Below are positions 45,469 through 56,225 of a DNA stretch of 64,000 nucleotides, piece by piece. The DNA is from Sphaerolaimus hirsutus (Eukaryota; Nematoda; Chromadorea; Monhysterida; Sphaerolaimidae): assembly GCA_964036195.1 (NCBI GenBank), contig OZ038453.1:20745206-20809205 (forward strand), read 5' to 3'. The notes under the pieces were generated by a model, which worked only from the letters and a program-made list of their open reading frames with translations, had not been told where the DNA came from and searched no databases. A program made the translations under genes and the position numbers. Within the stretch, counting starts at the first letter, position 1. Every line of letters starts with the position of its first letter.

Positions 45469-48400
45469 GTGGGTTTTGCAATATTGTGAAAATTTTACTT
45501 TTACTTTAACCTTTTTCGAGGAAATACGGTAAGTCTTTCTACGTTCCCGGTGTTTTCCTGGGTAAAAAAAGTTTTCAATTTGTGGCAGTGATTAACCTGC
45601 CAAATACTCACATTTATACATTCCTTTCAAACAGTTCTTTAGTCCTCACAACTATAATCTTTTTATGTAATTTTCCAAAAAAAGATTACAGTAAATTCAC
45701 CTATGTAAATTAAAAACTCAATGGCTTCTTGCTTAAAATAACGATGTGTATTTTGAACTCCCTGGCGCTATATTGGCGCTTTTCCCTAACACAGCGCCAA
45801 GCGCCAATGGCGCCACAGCAAAAAGGCGCCAAGCGCCAAAACCGCCATGACGCCTTTACATCACCAGTCATCACACCCACCCATTCAAATGCAAAAAAAA
45901 CCCAAAAGTCGCCCTCAAAAGCTACAAAAACCAATCCCAGAGCATCACGCGACTCGAACGCGGGCGCGGCGGCGGCGATAATTCGCCAGCGTCGATTCAC
46001 TCTCAATCCGATCATTTTCGCAAAGCAAAAGGAGGAGTTAAGGAGAAAAAGTGTGACCGAGTTGAGGCTCAGTTACTATCCCGGAGGCATTCAAGGTGTG
46101 ACTTAAATGGGATCTACCGTATTTCCTCGAAATACCCCAAGGGGTTTATTTTTTCAGTGCGAATTTTGAGGGGGGATAAGCGAGGGGGGTACTTCGAGGG
46201 GGGGGGGGGGTATTTCGAGGGAGGGTTTATAAACTCATAGTGTCCACTTTGAGGGGGTATTTCGAGGATATACGGTAACTTAAATACCGATCCTGACCCG
46301 AGATCGGGTAAAGTTAACGGACGTTTCGCTAAGCTACAACGAAACGCGCACATCATACTCAAAGCGCGCCGCATGTCTTGCTACAGAATTAACGTCTGAT
46401 AGCGGACACCTGGGGCCAGTCCCAGACCCTGTAAAATTTCATGTGTCATGTAAAGACCCTGTAAAATTTCATGTGTTATGTAAAAGACCGTGTAAAATGT
46501 CATGTATCATGTAAAAGACCATGTAATGTGTCATGTGTATCCAAATCTTATTTTATCGTATCCAGATCTGATGTTTTGTAACCACATTTTACTTTTTGAC
46601 ATAAGATTTCGATACAAAACATAAACTTTGGATGTAATAAAATAAAATTTGGATACACATGACACTTTACATTGTCTTTTACATGACATTTGCCACATTA
46701 CAGGGTATTTTACATGACACATGGCATTTTACAGGGTCTTTTACACTTTACAGGGTCTGAGAGTGGCACCTGGTGCCAATCCCAGACCCTGTAAAGTGTA
46801 AATAAAGTGTCAAATGTCATACAGTGACAAATGTCATGACAAATGTAAAGCAAAGTATCTATTGTCATGCAATATTCAGTAATAAAATTTTATTTTGTTT
46901 GTTTTGTTTGACATTTTACATGAAATTTGACAGTTTACTTTACACTTTACAGTGTCTGGGACTGCCCCCTGAGATAATATCATAAGAAAAACTCGTTTTT
47001 AAATACAGATTTTCCTGAATTAGGTATTCTGTCAACAAACTTTTCAAGCATGTTTTTATTAACATATTTCTCACGAAATATACATCATTAACAAAACAAC
47101 ATGCCATTGTTCTTCAAATTGGACACAAAAAAGTTCTTCAAATTGGACACAAAAAATTATAATATGTCCAAGGGGGGATTATTTGAGGGTAAAATAATCC
47201 TTCCTAGCTCTGCTACCACGGGATGATCCAAGATGGGGGATCATTCGAGGGGAATAATTCAAGAATATACGTATGCAAAAAGACACCCTTTTTGTATTTA
47301 TGCACTTTAAAACACATGTACAGGGGTGGGCATTTTCAGTTACCGCTGGAAAAACGCGATAGCTTGAGCTACGGTTGAGCTATCACAGTGAAATTTTAAC
47401 ACAATAGAGTAGACTCCATAGGACACCTATGCTGAAGTTTGCAATCCAAACGACCGCATTTTGGGTGAGTTGTGGAACACACAGTTCTTAGTGTAATTTT
47501 GTGACTTGGCGTCACCCATAGGATAAATCGAGGGTGGCATTTGAGGGGGGGGGGTCACCGGTCTTTGGTGTCGTCCCATTCTGTCGTACATTGACTGATT
47601 TTGATGCCCTTTGAGTAAATATGTTGTGGTTTGGGGTTGGGGCTACGACAAAATTCTTTTTTTTTCTCAAACAGTCCCGCAGTCCCGAGATAAGGGGGGT
47701 CATGTCACAAAATTACACTAAAAACTGTGTGTTCCACAACTCACCCAAAATGTGGCCGTTTGGGTTGCAAACTTCAGAATAGGTGTCCTATGGAGTCTAC
47801 TCTATTGTGTTAAAATTTCACTGTGCTAGCTCAACCGTAGCTCAGGCTATCGCGTTTTTCCAGCGGTAACTGAAAATGCCCACCCCTGTATTATTGTTCA
47901 TCTAAATAGGTTAACACCTACCTCAATACACAAAAATAAGACATTACACATACATCTACACATACAATCCATCCAAGTTGGTCACTCAAAAGTGCACAGA
48001 AAGAGAGTAGTTGTCTTCAATGAATCTTGTACAAATTGACTTCATTTTGGCGAGTTCTCGCATAGTGACGGAAAAGCGCCTAAGCACTGGCGCCACAGAA
48101 ACAAATGCCACATGCTTTGGCACTTTGGCACCTGGTATCAATCCCAAAGTGCCAATGTAAAGTGTCAAGTAAAGTGTCAAATGTCGTGTCAAATGTCATG
48201 TAAAGTATCATGCACAGTGTCAATTGTCATGCAAAGTTCAGTGACCTAAAAAAACTTTTCCTTTTATTTTGATTGACATTTTACATACCATTTGACACTT
48301 TACAAGGTCCTTTACTTTACTGCCCCTGGGGCCATGCCTATTGTAGCAGTTGCTTAAACTACTGCAGTTTTTGTGTTTTACTTAGCTACTAGTTCAATAC

Positions 48401-51400
48401 ACAAATGCACAATTAAGGGCTACAAAGCGCTGTAAAATACCTTAAAGTACCTGCGCTTAGTGCTGGCGTACAAAATATACTTTAAAGACAAAGGTACCTT
48501 ATTTAGGTATTTCGGTATAAAAGGTAAAATATCTATTTCGGTATCATTTTGCTGTGGCTCAACGCAAAGTACGTTGGTACTTTTTACATCACTAACCCTA
48601 CATCATTATAACAATCTAATAGTGCACGTGAATCATATTTATGTGTCGATACACTAATACAAATGTATCTAGCTGCACTTCATTGAAAATTGATCTGTGA
48701 TTGTCTTACAAAGTGGTTTAATATTTTAAAAACACTGCAAAAATGTTTTTCAGAAGGACAGTCGTCTTTATTCGCGGCTACTATGATACTGTAGGTCAGT
48801 AAAAATCACTGTGCATTTGCCCAGTTAATAGAGTTGTTTTAGAATCTGCACTTTTTATAATTATTTTATTGAACTACATTAATGTCAGATTATCGACAGT
48901 TCAACAAATGTACATATTTTTGCATAATATTTGTTATCCAATAATTTTTTGTATATTATACCTAATACAATTATCATTTTCACCTTTATCTCACATTAAT
49001 CTAATATTTTCTATTTATCTTTTTTATACCAAACATGTCCATAAGTTTGGTTTGTGACAATCAAATCGCATAAAGTATGCGTAAAATGACTTGACAATTT
49101 TAGAAAATCATTTTGCATATGTAAATTGAATAACACACACTTGAATAATAGCACAGCTTGCGCGTGACATAAATACACCCTCCATACATTACCTTATTAT
49201 CAAAATAATCAACAATAACCTAGGCATTCAAACATCTCCCTCACAAACTTTAACAAAAAAAGATACCGATATAACTCACTCGACTTGATACTCTGCACTC
49301 GCAAATACTTATGGCTCACTTTGGAAATGTGCCAATGACGATTTAAGCATGCCATTTGTGTAAAAAAATTGAAAAAATCAATTACTGCGAATATGTTAAA
49401 GAAAAACGCTACAAGAGCAATGAATTTTTCAAACTTTTGATGAAAATCGCATGCGTTAAGCATCATTGGTACGCTTCCAACATGAACCATGCACGTTGTA
49501 AAGTCATTTAAGCATATCCAAACATCTTTTTTCAACTTGGCAGCATTCCAAAATCTAAAAACACCCAAAAAACCACAGCCGACGCGTGGGACGATGGAAT
49601 GGGCGCAGTGGGTTGGGTCCTTACAATTATGTCCTGGCTAATTGTCCTTTTCACATTTCCGATCAGCGCCTGTGTCTGTTTGAAAGTGGTCCAGGAATAT
49701 GAGAGAGCAGTGATTTTTAGATTGGGAAGGTTTGGTTTGGGTATTTTGGATTGGGTATCTTTTTTTTTTTTTGGGGGGGGGGGGTGATTTGGGTAATCAC
49801 AGAGCTATTGTGATTTGTGTTGATAATACGCGTGGTTTCAGAAAGTACGCGAGTACAGGAAACGTATTTTGAGCAGCATTTACGTTTTCCTTGAAAGAAA
49901 AGTACCTAATTTACTCACATTTTACGCAGTGTAAAAGTTAAAAAATCACTTTACGTTTTCTGTACTCAGCGGTGAGTACTTTCCGTTTATGTTTACTTTG
50001 ACAAGTTCAGTACCTTTAACAACTCAAGTTCAGTACTTTTAACAACTCTGGTAAAATCACACAAGTGTTAAATTTTTTGTATTCACGACAGAAAAAGTTG
50101 AGAGACCACAGGAATTTAAAAAAACTTTTTGGCAGTTTCCAAATCTTTACACAATATTCAGTTTTCCGCAGATTAATAGGAGGCGGCGCCAAAGGTCCGG
50201 GCATTTTCTTCGTTCTACCATGCATAGAAACGTACAGCAGAGTTGATTTGAGAACAGTGTCTTTTGATGTGCCGCCTCAAGAGGTCAGCTAGTGATGAAT
50301 GAATTTTAGGGGGATGTACCGGCCGTAAAGTAAACCCGGCCGTAAAGTAGAGGGTGCTACTCTAGTTTTGTAGCTAGGAAGCGTAAAAATGAGTGTAGGT
50401 GACAGCGAGAGTCGTCGGCCGTCGCTATCTCGACCCAACGCGAATTCTATAATTTCCGTTCTTATTTTACGCTATTTTTTCAGCCGTTTATATTCGTGTG
50501 AGTGATTGTTTGCTTTTTATGCACTCAAAAAATGTTCTTAATTACTTTTTCTGTACTCGCGTACTTTCAAAAAGTACGCGAGTCAGTGAGTACCGGTATT
50601 TTTTCGGGAGGAAACGTAAACGTATTCACGCAGCACTCGAGTATACGTATTTATCGAGTAAACGTAAATACGTTTGTACAACTATGCATTTCGGCCGGAT
50701 TTACTTTACGGCCGAGATCTCGCCGAATTTTAGTGCTTATTTGAAATATTTGGCAGTTTTCAAATGCACCGTTTTTGCTTGAATAAATCCACCCCGAATA
50801 ATTGCCCCATGTGAGGGAAAAATACCCCCCTCCCCCTTGAATAGTTCACCCTTAAGGCATGTGGTCAAGTTGTTTTGTCCAATTTGAACAGAAATAGCAT
50901 GCTATTGTGTAAATAAAGCATATTTGGTGAAATGACCTGATAGAAATATTCTTGAAAAGTTTGTGAAAACAAAAATTCCACTCCTTGAATAATTCCCCCT
51001 CAAAAGTCTGATAAAAAAATAATTACTCAGGGGGATTACTTGAGCAGATATGGTATGAAAATAACTGAGTATAATAATAATAATAGGTATATAGGTTCAC
51101 TACAGCAGAGTATTTTTACCTTTTCTATTCATTTTTTTAGAGGGAAAGGTCAATTCCAGGTTATTAGATATTTCGAATGCAGCCATCACAATACATAGAA
51201 ATGCAGAGTATTAAGTCTGCCGAGTACATGCAATACCCTGACGAATACCCCAAAAATACCCCATCCTTCGAATAATCCCCCCAATACCCAGATACTCACA
51301 AAAGACTCAGTTACAGTTTCCGTAGACGCGGTGGTTTACTACCGCGTATCAAATGCGACAGTTTCAGTGGCAAATGTGGAAAACGCCCATCATTCTACAC

Positions 51401-54400
51401 GTTTACTGGCGCAAACCACTTTGAGAAACATGTTGGGTACCAGAACTTTGAGCGAGATTTTGAGCGAAAGAGAGGCTATTGCGAGCAGTATGCAGGTGGG
51501 AAATTGGGCATTTTGTACTGTTGTGAATGCGTATTTACTTTTACACAAAAGTACGCATACTCAAGTACCGAGTAAAGACACATACGCATATTTTGAAAAA
51601 AGTATCTGTACTCGCATGTACGTTCATTTTTTCGAGAGTACTCGAGAACATTAGAGTAATTTTTGCATGTAAAGAAAGAGTATTTTTGCCATTCGACCCC
51701 TAAAGAGTACATAATTATAGAAAGAAAAAACCTTTTTATTGTCCAGGGTAAACATTCATAATACTTTTTCCAGGAAGAAACGGTAATTTTACTCACTTTT
51801 ACACTTTCTCGAGAGAAAAAACCTAACATTTTTGCTTCCTGAGAAAAAAGTATTTTACTCTCATTTACTCATGAGTAAAAGTACCGTATTTCCTCGAAAT
51901 AACCCCCCGGGGGTGATTGTTTCATAGTGGTCCCGAGAGGGGGGGGGGGGTTAAACGAGGGGGGGGGGTATTTCGAGGGGGGGGGCATTTCGAGGGGGGG
52001 GGGTTATTATTTCACAAGAAAATTTTTGAAAACCAAGTACGAAATTGTCGTCTGAAACGTACGCAGACGTCGAAAAATGCAACAAAGACCGCCATTTATA
52101 AGGTTCTGTAGACTAATATTAGTATGTAGGTGGTATACTCCGCTTACTTTACACCTTGCACGCGTGGTTCCAGCTGGAAGTGTGCCAACGATGGTGAACG
52201 CGTGCGAGTTGCATAAAAAGATGCAAAATTGATTGTTGTTAAAGTGTTATTCATTAAAATATACACATCGATTAATTGTTTTCATCGTTTTACGGAAATC
52301 GCGGGTATCGCAGTATTTCCAGGGGGGGGGGGTGATTGTTTCATAGTGGTCTCGAGAGGGGGGGGGGTCAAACGAGGGGGGGGGGGGATTTCGAGCGGGG
52401 GGACTTCGAGGAAATACGGTAAATAATTTTTACTTTGTTTTTACTCACCCCCCCCCCGAGAACAGAAAGCGTAAAATACTTTACGCATATGCATACTTTG
52501 AAAAACGTTAGTACTTTTTACAAATCTGGAATTTTGTTAGGCTATCTAAAACGAGATTTTGAATGTAAAAAGCCAAAATTAATATTACAGTTTCGAATTT
52601 TTATGCCATATTTTGTATAAATCGTTGTTTTGTGGACTTCCAAGCTATTGGCGCTGACGCATCCGCACATGTTTATCCTTTCCGCGATGAATACATCAAA
52701 TGTGAAATTTGAGTTGTTTTGGATTTTACACACACTTTGGGACGAAAAAAATCGAAAATTTCTAGAAAAAAATCTATTTTTCAGAATAATATCACGTTTT
52801 TCTCACAGTGGAAGACATCGAGAACTAGGCATCGTATGTCCTCGAAATACCCACGCCCCACCCCTCGAAAAATAACACCACAACACCCCCCCCCCCGTTT
52901 ACCCACCACCCACAATCATCCATAAACCACCCATTAACCCCCCAGATAATCCTGGACGAAGCCACAGACAACTGGGGCATCAAAGTGGAGCGGGTGGAAG
53001 TGAAGGACGTCCGACTGCCGGTGCAATTGCAGCGGGCCATGGCCGCAGAGGCGGAGGCCACCAGGGAGGCCAGGGCTAAGGTGGGGGGGGGGGTCAGGGG
53101 ACTCCAATGGGGGGGGGGTTACCCCCCCCCCCCCCAAACCGCCCAGCTATCTATCTATCCCGGACGGTCAAAATCTAGGAGACCCCGGGTGGGATTAGTG
53201 ATGTAAAAGCGCCATGGCGCTGGCGCCATTTCTTTGTGGCGCCATTGGCGTCTGGCGCTGTCCTCTAGAAAAGCGTCATGGCGCTTGGCGCTTTTTACAT
53301 CACTAGTTGTGATTAGCATTGAAAAAGGGGGAGTTTGGAGAAAATGGGTTGATATTGTGACAAAATCATCACATTTGAAACCTTATCAAATATTCAACCA
53401 GGTGCTACTCCCAAACCCAGTAAAACGTCAAATACCATGCGAAGTGTCAAAAGTCATGCAAAATGATATGTCAAATGTCAAATTTTGGCTTACAGGTCAC
53501 TTGAAATTTTACAGGACATTTTACATGACATTTGACACTTTGCATGACATTTTACGCATTTTACAGGGCATTTTACAGGGTCTGGCAGTGGTCCCGGGAC
53601 TAAAGATGGCAAACAAAAATACAGAAAACTATTTTTGGCAAAAATTCAAAATTCAAAGTCTTTTTTTATAAAAAAAAACACTTGAAAATGTTAACTTTTT
53701 TCCAGAGGTTTTTCCACCATTACCCAATCCAAACTTAAACTGGTGGCACATTTAAATGAGAAATCAGGTACCTCATTTTTCATAATAATCTCACCGGAAA
53801 ACGTGCAGCCCAATATGGCTGCCATTTGTTGTGGGGGTGCCCACAACATTTGCCTACATATATGCCAAGTGGCACCCCACGGCACCCCCCTGTTCTGCTG
53901 CTACAGATTGATGAAGATTTTTTGCCAATTTTTTCCCGGAAAATATAAATGAGAATTTTCAAAAAACCACACAAAATATAGCTGTGGTGAAATATGCAGC
54001 CATTTTTTGGTGTGGTGACAAATCAAGTGATGAATACACTTGTGTTGGTGCTTTTTCAAAAAATTAAAAGTCCTTGTGGCTTGCCCAAAGCCATCTCTTG
54101 ACCCACTGGTATTTAGGGGGTATATCTTGACTCCCTGCCCACTCCCCCACACAAAAATTACCCCCAATATACAGACACATGCCACAGAGCCATGTCAACA
54201 ATTATTTTAAACTTTCTGATTACCTAAATTGTGGTTGTGATTAAAAAACTGTGATTTTTGATTTTCTCGACATGACCTCTTTATTTGTCTGGCCCACTCA
54301 CACTAGATACAGGGCACATTGCCCATTGGCCCCTACAGGTTTTTGTCAGATAATTAGTGCCCACATTGAATGGGCACAAGTATTTTGTAATTTGCATCAC

Positions 54401-55224
54401 AACACTGCAGGTGCTGGACACGCTGTCACGCGAGTGCCCTCTTTACACAGGGCTGTTTTTATCGTTTGCTATAAAAAATACTTAAGTGCAAAAACGGGGC
54501 CCAGGAGCAGCCATATGTTGCCCCTGACACTGAGCAAGCCAATTCTGGCCCCCATGTGCTCCATGAATAGCTTGGGATAGTGGATTGTCCACTTTTTCAA
54601 ACCTATGTTTTTCTCAAAAAAATTTTTTGGATTTGATCAACAACGCCATCATTGTGTGGGGCTTCTGGGGGTTCTGAGGGGGTAGAAAAGTTTAACATAC
54701 TTAACATCTACCAATGTTAAAAAAACTTTTTGGTCTCAAATATCCAGAAAAAAAGATATTAAAAATATAAATTTCTTCAGGAACAAAAATTTGTATAAAT
54801 TCTCATTTATATTTTCCAGAAAAAATGTGGAAAAAAATTTTTTTCTGCAGCAAGGGTGGCCTGAGGGGGGTGCCCCCTAGGGTATATATAGTAAATACGT
54901 GGGGGCACCCTCACACAAGATGAGAGCCTAACAGGTTGCATATGGGATTTGTAAAATACAATAAAGTGATTTTCTCATTTATATTTTCCACCAGTTTACA
55001 ATCCCAATAACCCCCAGGTGATAGCAGCACAAGGTGAAGTAAAAGCCTCCAGAGCGTACAGAGAGGCAAGCGAAATATTCAACTCATCGAACACCGCTGT
55101 GCAACTGCGCTATTTGCAAACTTTGAACACTATTTCGGCGGAGAAAAATTCCACGATCATTTTTCCAGTCCCCATGGACATCATAAGAGAGTGTATGAGA
55201 AGAAGAAAGATCACTTTGGAATGA
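45299..55224 (+). CDS. Stomatin/MEC-2-like band-7 protein (spliced gene)
   Basis: Exons 45299-45468, 45941-46095, 49579-49729, 50172-50283, 51292-51495, 52946-53080 and 55018-55224 join in frame to 377 codons and a TGA. All introns are GT-AG and every phase matches. Order: about 108 hydrophilic residues, a proline-kinked membrane hairpin ([20 protein letters not shown]), then a full PHB/band-7 domain ([59 protein letters not shown]) and a C-terminal oligomerisation region ending RRRKITLE. The family forms cholesterol-binding oligomers on the inner face of the plasma membrane and modulates ion channels. The N-terminal length recalls MEC-2. An alternative first exon (48743) gives a 286-residue form. 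The family assignment is certain, the orthologue is not. Confidence 0.92.
45744..45870. mobile_element. GGCGC-family MITE upstream of stomatin exon 2, only in copy 2
   Basis: GGCGC arrays (GGCGCTATATTGGCGC ... GGCGCCAAGCGCC) ending GCCTTTACATCACCAG. Copy 1 has unrelated AT-rich sequence here. It lies about 70 bp before the exon acceptor and brings its own CACCAG. Confidence 0.6.
45941..46095 (+). CDS. Stomatin-like protein, exon 2 (copy 2)
   Basis: After [30 protein letters not shown]... to LSYYPGGIQ plus G. Arg/Lys-rich juxtamembrane segment; ACT versus ACC is the only difference from copy 1. Confidence 0.75.
46117..46275. mobile_element. Short CGAAATA MITE 20 bp after a stomatin donor, only in copy 2
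   Basis: TA-flanked; CCGTATTTCCTCGAAATACC to TATTTCGAGGATATACGG, about 160 bp. It starts just downstream of the exon 2 donor. Confidence 0.7.
46393..46975. mobile_element. Two adjacent introner-family MITEs
   Basis: The first runs from CCTGGGGCCAGTCCCAGACC to GGGTCTGAGAGTGGCACC (about 46760). The second starts GGTGCCAATCCCAGACCCTG and ends GTGTCTGGGACTGCCCCC. The first has a CAAATCTTATTTTATCG/AATAAAATTTGG centre. Copy 1 has only the second (18020-18222). Confidence 0.65.
47321..47888. mobile_element. Long inverted-repeat element, absent from copy 1
   Basis: Ends CAGGGGTGGGCATTTTCAGT and ACTGAAAATGCCCACCCCTG, flanked by TA. The arms pair for more than 150 bp, including GTTACCGCTGGAAAAACGCG and the GAACACACAGTTCTTAGTG/CACTAAAAACTGTGTGTTCC zones. 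No transposase frame. Confidence 0.8.
48120..48330. mobile_element. Introner-family MITE (copy 2)
   Basis: Counterpart of 19246-19425; TGTAAAGTGTCAAGTAAAG to TTGACATTTTACATACCA arms. Confidence 0.55.
48743..48794 (+). CDS. Stomatin-like protein, alternative short first exon (copy 2)
   Basis: [17 protein letters not shown] plus G, donor GTCAGT; joins G|CC of 49579 to give ...[13 protein letters not shown]. With the five downstream exons it totals 861 nt including the stop (286 residues), near the usual stomatin length. Used as an internal exon (acceptor TTTTTCAG at 48746-48753) it would end in TAG when read from exon 2, so it fits only as a first exon. Confidence 0.55.
49579..49729 (+). CDS. 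Stomatin-like protein, membrane-hairpin exon (copy 2)
   Basis: Acceptor [28 protein letters not shown] then [24 protein letters not shown] plus AG. The Pro within the hydrophobic run corresponds to the hairpin proline known to matter for stomatin and MEC-2 topology and cholesterol binding; the cysteines are candidate palmitoylation sites. Confidence 0.92.
50172..50283 (+). CDS. Stomatin-like protein, PHB exon (copy 2)
   Basis: [21 protein letters not shown] then [17 protein letters not shown]; phase 0 donor GTCAGC. Confidence 0.93.
50317..50716. mobile_element. CCGGCCGTAAAGTAAACCC element, absent from copy 1
   Basis: Left CCGGCCGTAAAGTAAACCCG, right CGGCCGGATTTACTTTACGG, with a centre of ACTCGAGTATACGTA words. 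It lies 33 bp after a stomatin donor. A second copy is at 61227-61617. Copy 1 lacks it near 21540. Confidence 0.7.
51292..51495 (+). CDS. Stomatin-like protein, PHB exon with SEREAIA motif
   Basis: Acceptor [68 protein letters not shown] then EAIASSMQ; 68 codons exactly, phase 0 both ends, donor GTGGGA. This is the most conserved part of stomatin family proteins. Confidence 0.95.
51883..52421. mobile_element. CGAAATA MITE split by a TATACTC element
   Basis: CCGTATTTCCTCGAAATAAC to ACTTCGAGGAAATACGG, with a 185-bp insertion (52134-52318, TATACTCCGCTTACTTTACA...) in the middle. The longest G runs here reach 12. Confidence 0.7.
52946..53080 (+). CDS. Stomatin-like protein, C-terminal helix exon
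   Basis: Acceptor [50 protein letters not shown] then EARAK; 45 codons, phase 0, donor AAG|GTGGGGGGGG. Corresponds to the end of the PHB domain and the start of the oligomerising helix. GC-rich compared with its surroundings, with a C run before it and G runs after it. Confidence 0.95.
53196..53305. mobile_element. Short GGCGC-family element
   Basis: TAGTGATGTAAAAGCGCC to GGCGCTTTTTACATCACTA; 110 bp. Flanking GGTGGGAT and GTTGTGAT are a degenerate 8-bp duplication at best. Confidence 0.75.
53399..53605. mobile_element. Introner-family MITE within the last stomatin intron
   Basis: Starts CCAGGTGCTACTCCCAAACC and ends ACAGGGTCTGGCAGTGGTCC; arms ATGCAAAATGATATGTCA and TGACATTTGACACTTTGC. Confidence 0.65.
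53690..55000. other. Unclassified intronic sequence, probably a degenerate element
   Basis: About 1.3 kb with TCTCATTTATATTTTCC at 54803 and 54972 and its reverse complement GGAAAATATAAATGAGA near 53938, plus AATGAGAAATCAGG near 53757. A + frame of about 109 codons at 54251-54580 has no recognisable domain. It looks like an old transposon; the boundaries are unclear. Confidence 0.4.
55018..55224 (+). CDS. Stomatin-like protein, last exon
   Basis: Acceptor [69 protein letters not shown] then RRRKITLE and [11 protein letters not shown] and STIIFP.P are stomatin C-terminal signatures (oligomerisation and cholesterol-linked region). Confidence 0.95.
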   Translation: MIAAQGEVKASRAYREASEIFNSSNTAVQLRYLQTLNTISAEKNSTIIFPVPMDIIRECMRRRKITLE

Positions 55225-55268
55225 TTTTTATTTGTTGTTGGTGTACTGAGTGTTTAAGTATTGATGTG

Positions 55269-55274
55269 AATAAA
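55269..55274 (+). promoter_or_regulatory. Poly(A) signal AATAAA of the stomatin-like gene
   Basis: AATAAA 45 bp after the stop codon, giving a very short 3' UTR. An introner-family MITE starts within 10 bp downstream. Confidence 0.65.
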
Positions 55275-55278
55275 ATCA

Positions 55279-55428
55279 GGTGCCAGTCCTGCACCCTGTA
55301 AACTGTCAAATGTCATGCAAAGTGTCAAAAGTCATGTAAATGCCCTGTAAAATAGCAAAGTTTGCCATTTTATATGGCATTTTACACGAATTTCGACACT
55401 TTGCATGACATTTTACAGGGTCTAGTTC
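55279..55428. mobile_element. Introner-family MITE at the stomatin 3' end
   Basis: CAGGTGCCAGTCCTGCACCC to GACATTTTACAGGGTCTAG; the right terminus is interrupted by the hAT-like element that follows. Confidence 0.7.
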
Positions 55429-55429
55429 C

Positions 55430-56123
55430 TAGGGTTCAAACGGGACCGCGGTCCCGGTACATGGTTCGGCAAAAAGTCGGCGGTCCCGGTCCCGGTCCCG
55501 ACAATTAAAAAAACCAGTCCCGGTCCCGACCACCCAGTCCCGGTCCCGGTCCCGGAATTTTATAGCGGTCCCGACAATGGATGGAAAAAACGTATTTTTC
55601 AAAAACCCGGGTTGGAAGAATTATGTTTTGTAATAAGATGTTTTTTTCAAAGGCTCCCAAATATAGTTACAATGTGTTTAACATATACACGTAAATATGC
55701 CAGACAAATATCAGTATATTATGATGTCATATATATTTATAGCAATATAATGGCTGTGGAGCTATGTTGTAGTATTATAAATAAGTGGTGATTTCTGCCA
55801 AAAAATCTATTTTAGGTGTTGTTACAAGTGTCTTGTCTAACTTGTTACATAAATACATTGCTCTTCATCAAATATTCATGACTTCAAGTGAAGATGGGAA
55901 TGGAATGGTGTTTGAATAATGTTACAAGACAAGGCTAACACATTGAGAGTGGTCCTTCACACAGTGGAGGTGTGTGGTGTGTGAAACAACATTGGCTGGA
56001 TATTATCCCAAATCCCAGTACCGGTCCCGACAGTTGAACAAAGCCAGTCCCGGTCCCAGTCCCGACATTAGAAAATTTCTGCTCCCGGTCCCGGTCCGAA
56101 AAACTGGTCCCGTTTGAACCCTA
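55430..56123. mobile_element. hAT-like element carrying GGTCCC arrays
   Basis: Ends TAGGGTTCAAACGGGACCGC and CCGTTTGAACCCTA are the same termini as 14037-14630, but the internal hexamer is GGTCCC instead of GATCCC. Flanks CTAGTTCC and CTGGATCC are an imperfect 8-bp duplication. The centre has GGCTGTGGAGCTATGTTGTA, shared with 26358-27063. Confidence 0.8.
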
Positions 56124-56225
56124 CTGGATCCCCCAGATGGGGCAGGTTTATCATCTGTTTTAGAATACAATTTAAAAAAAATTTTGCTTGCAGTTTTATT
56201 TGAGGAATTGATTTTGGGTTCTGTT

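Noticed and set aside
54251..54580. 109-codon + strand frame in the last stomatin intron
   Set aside because: No domain, no codon bias visible, lies in degenerate repeat sequence.
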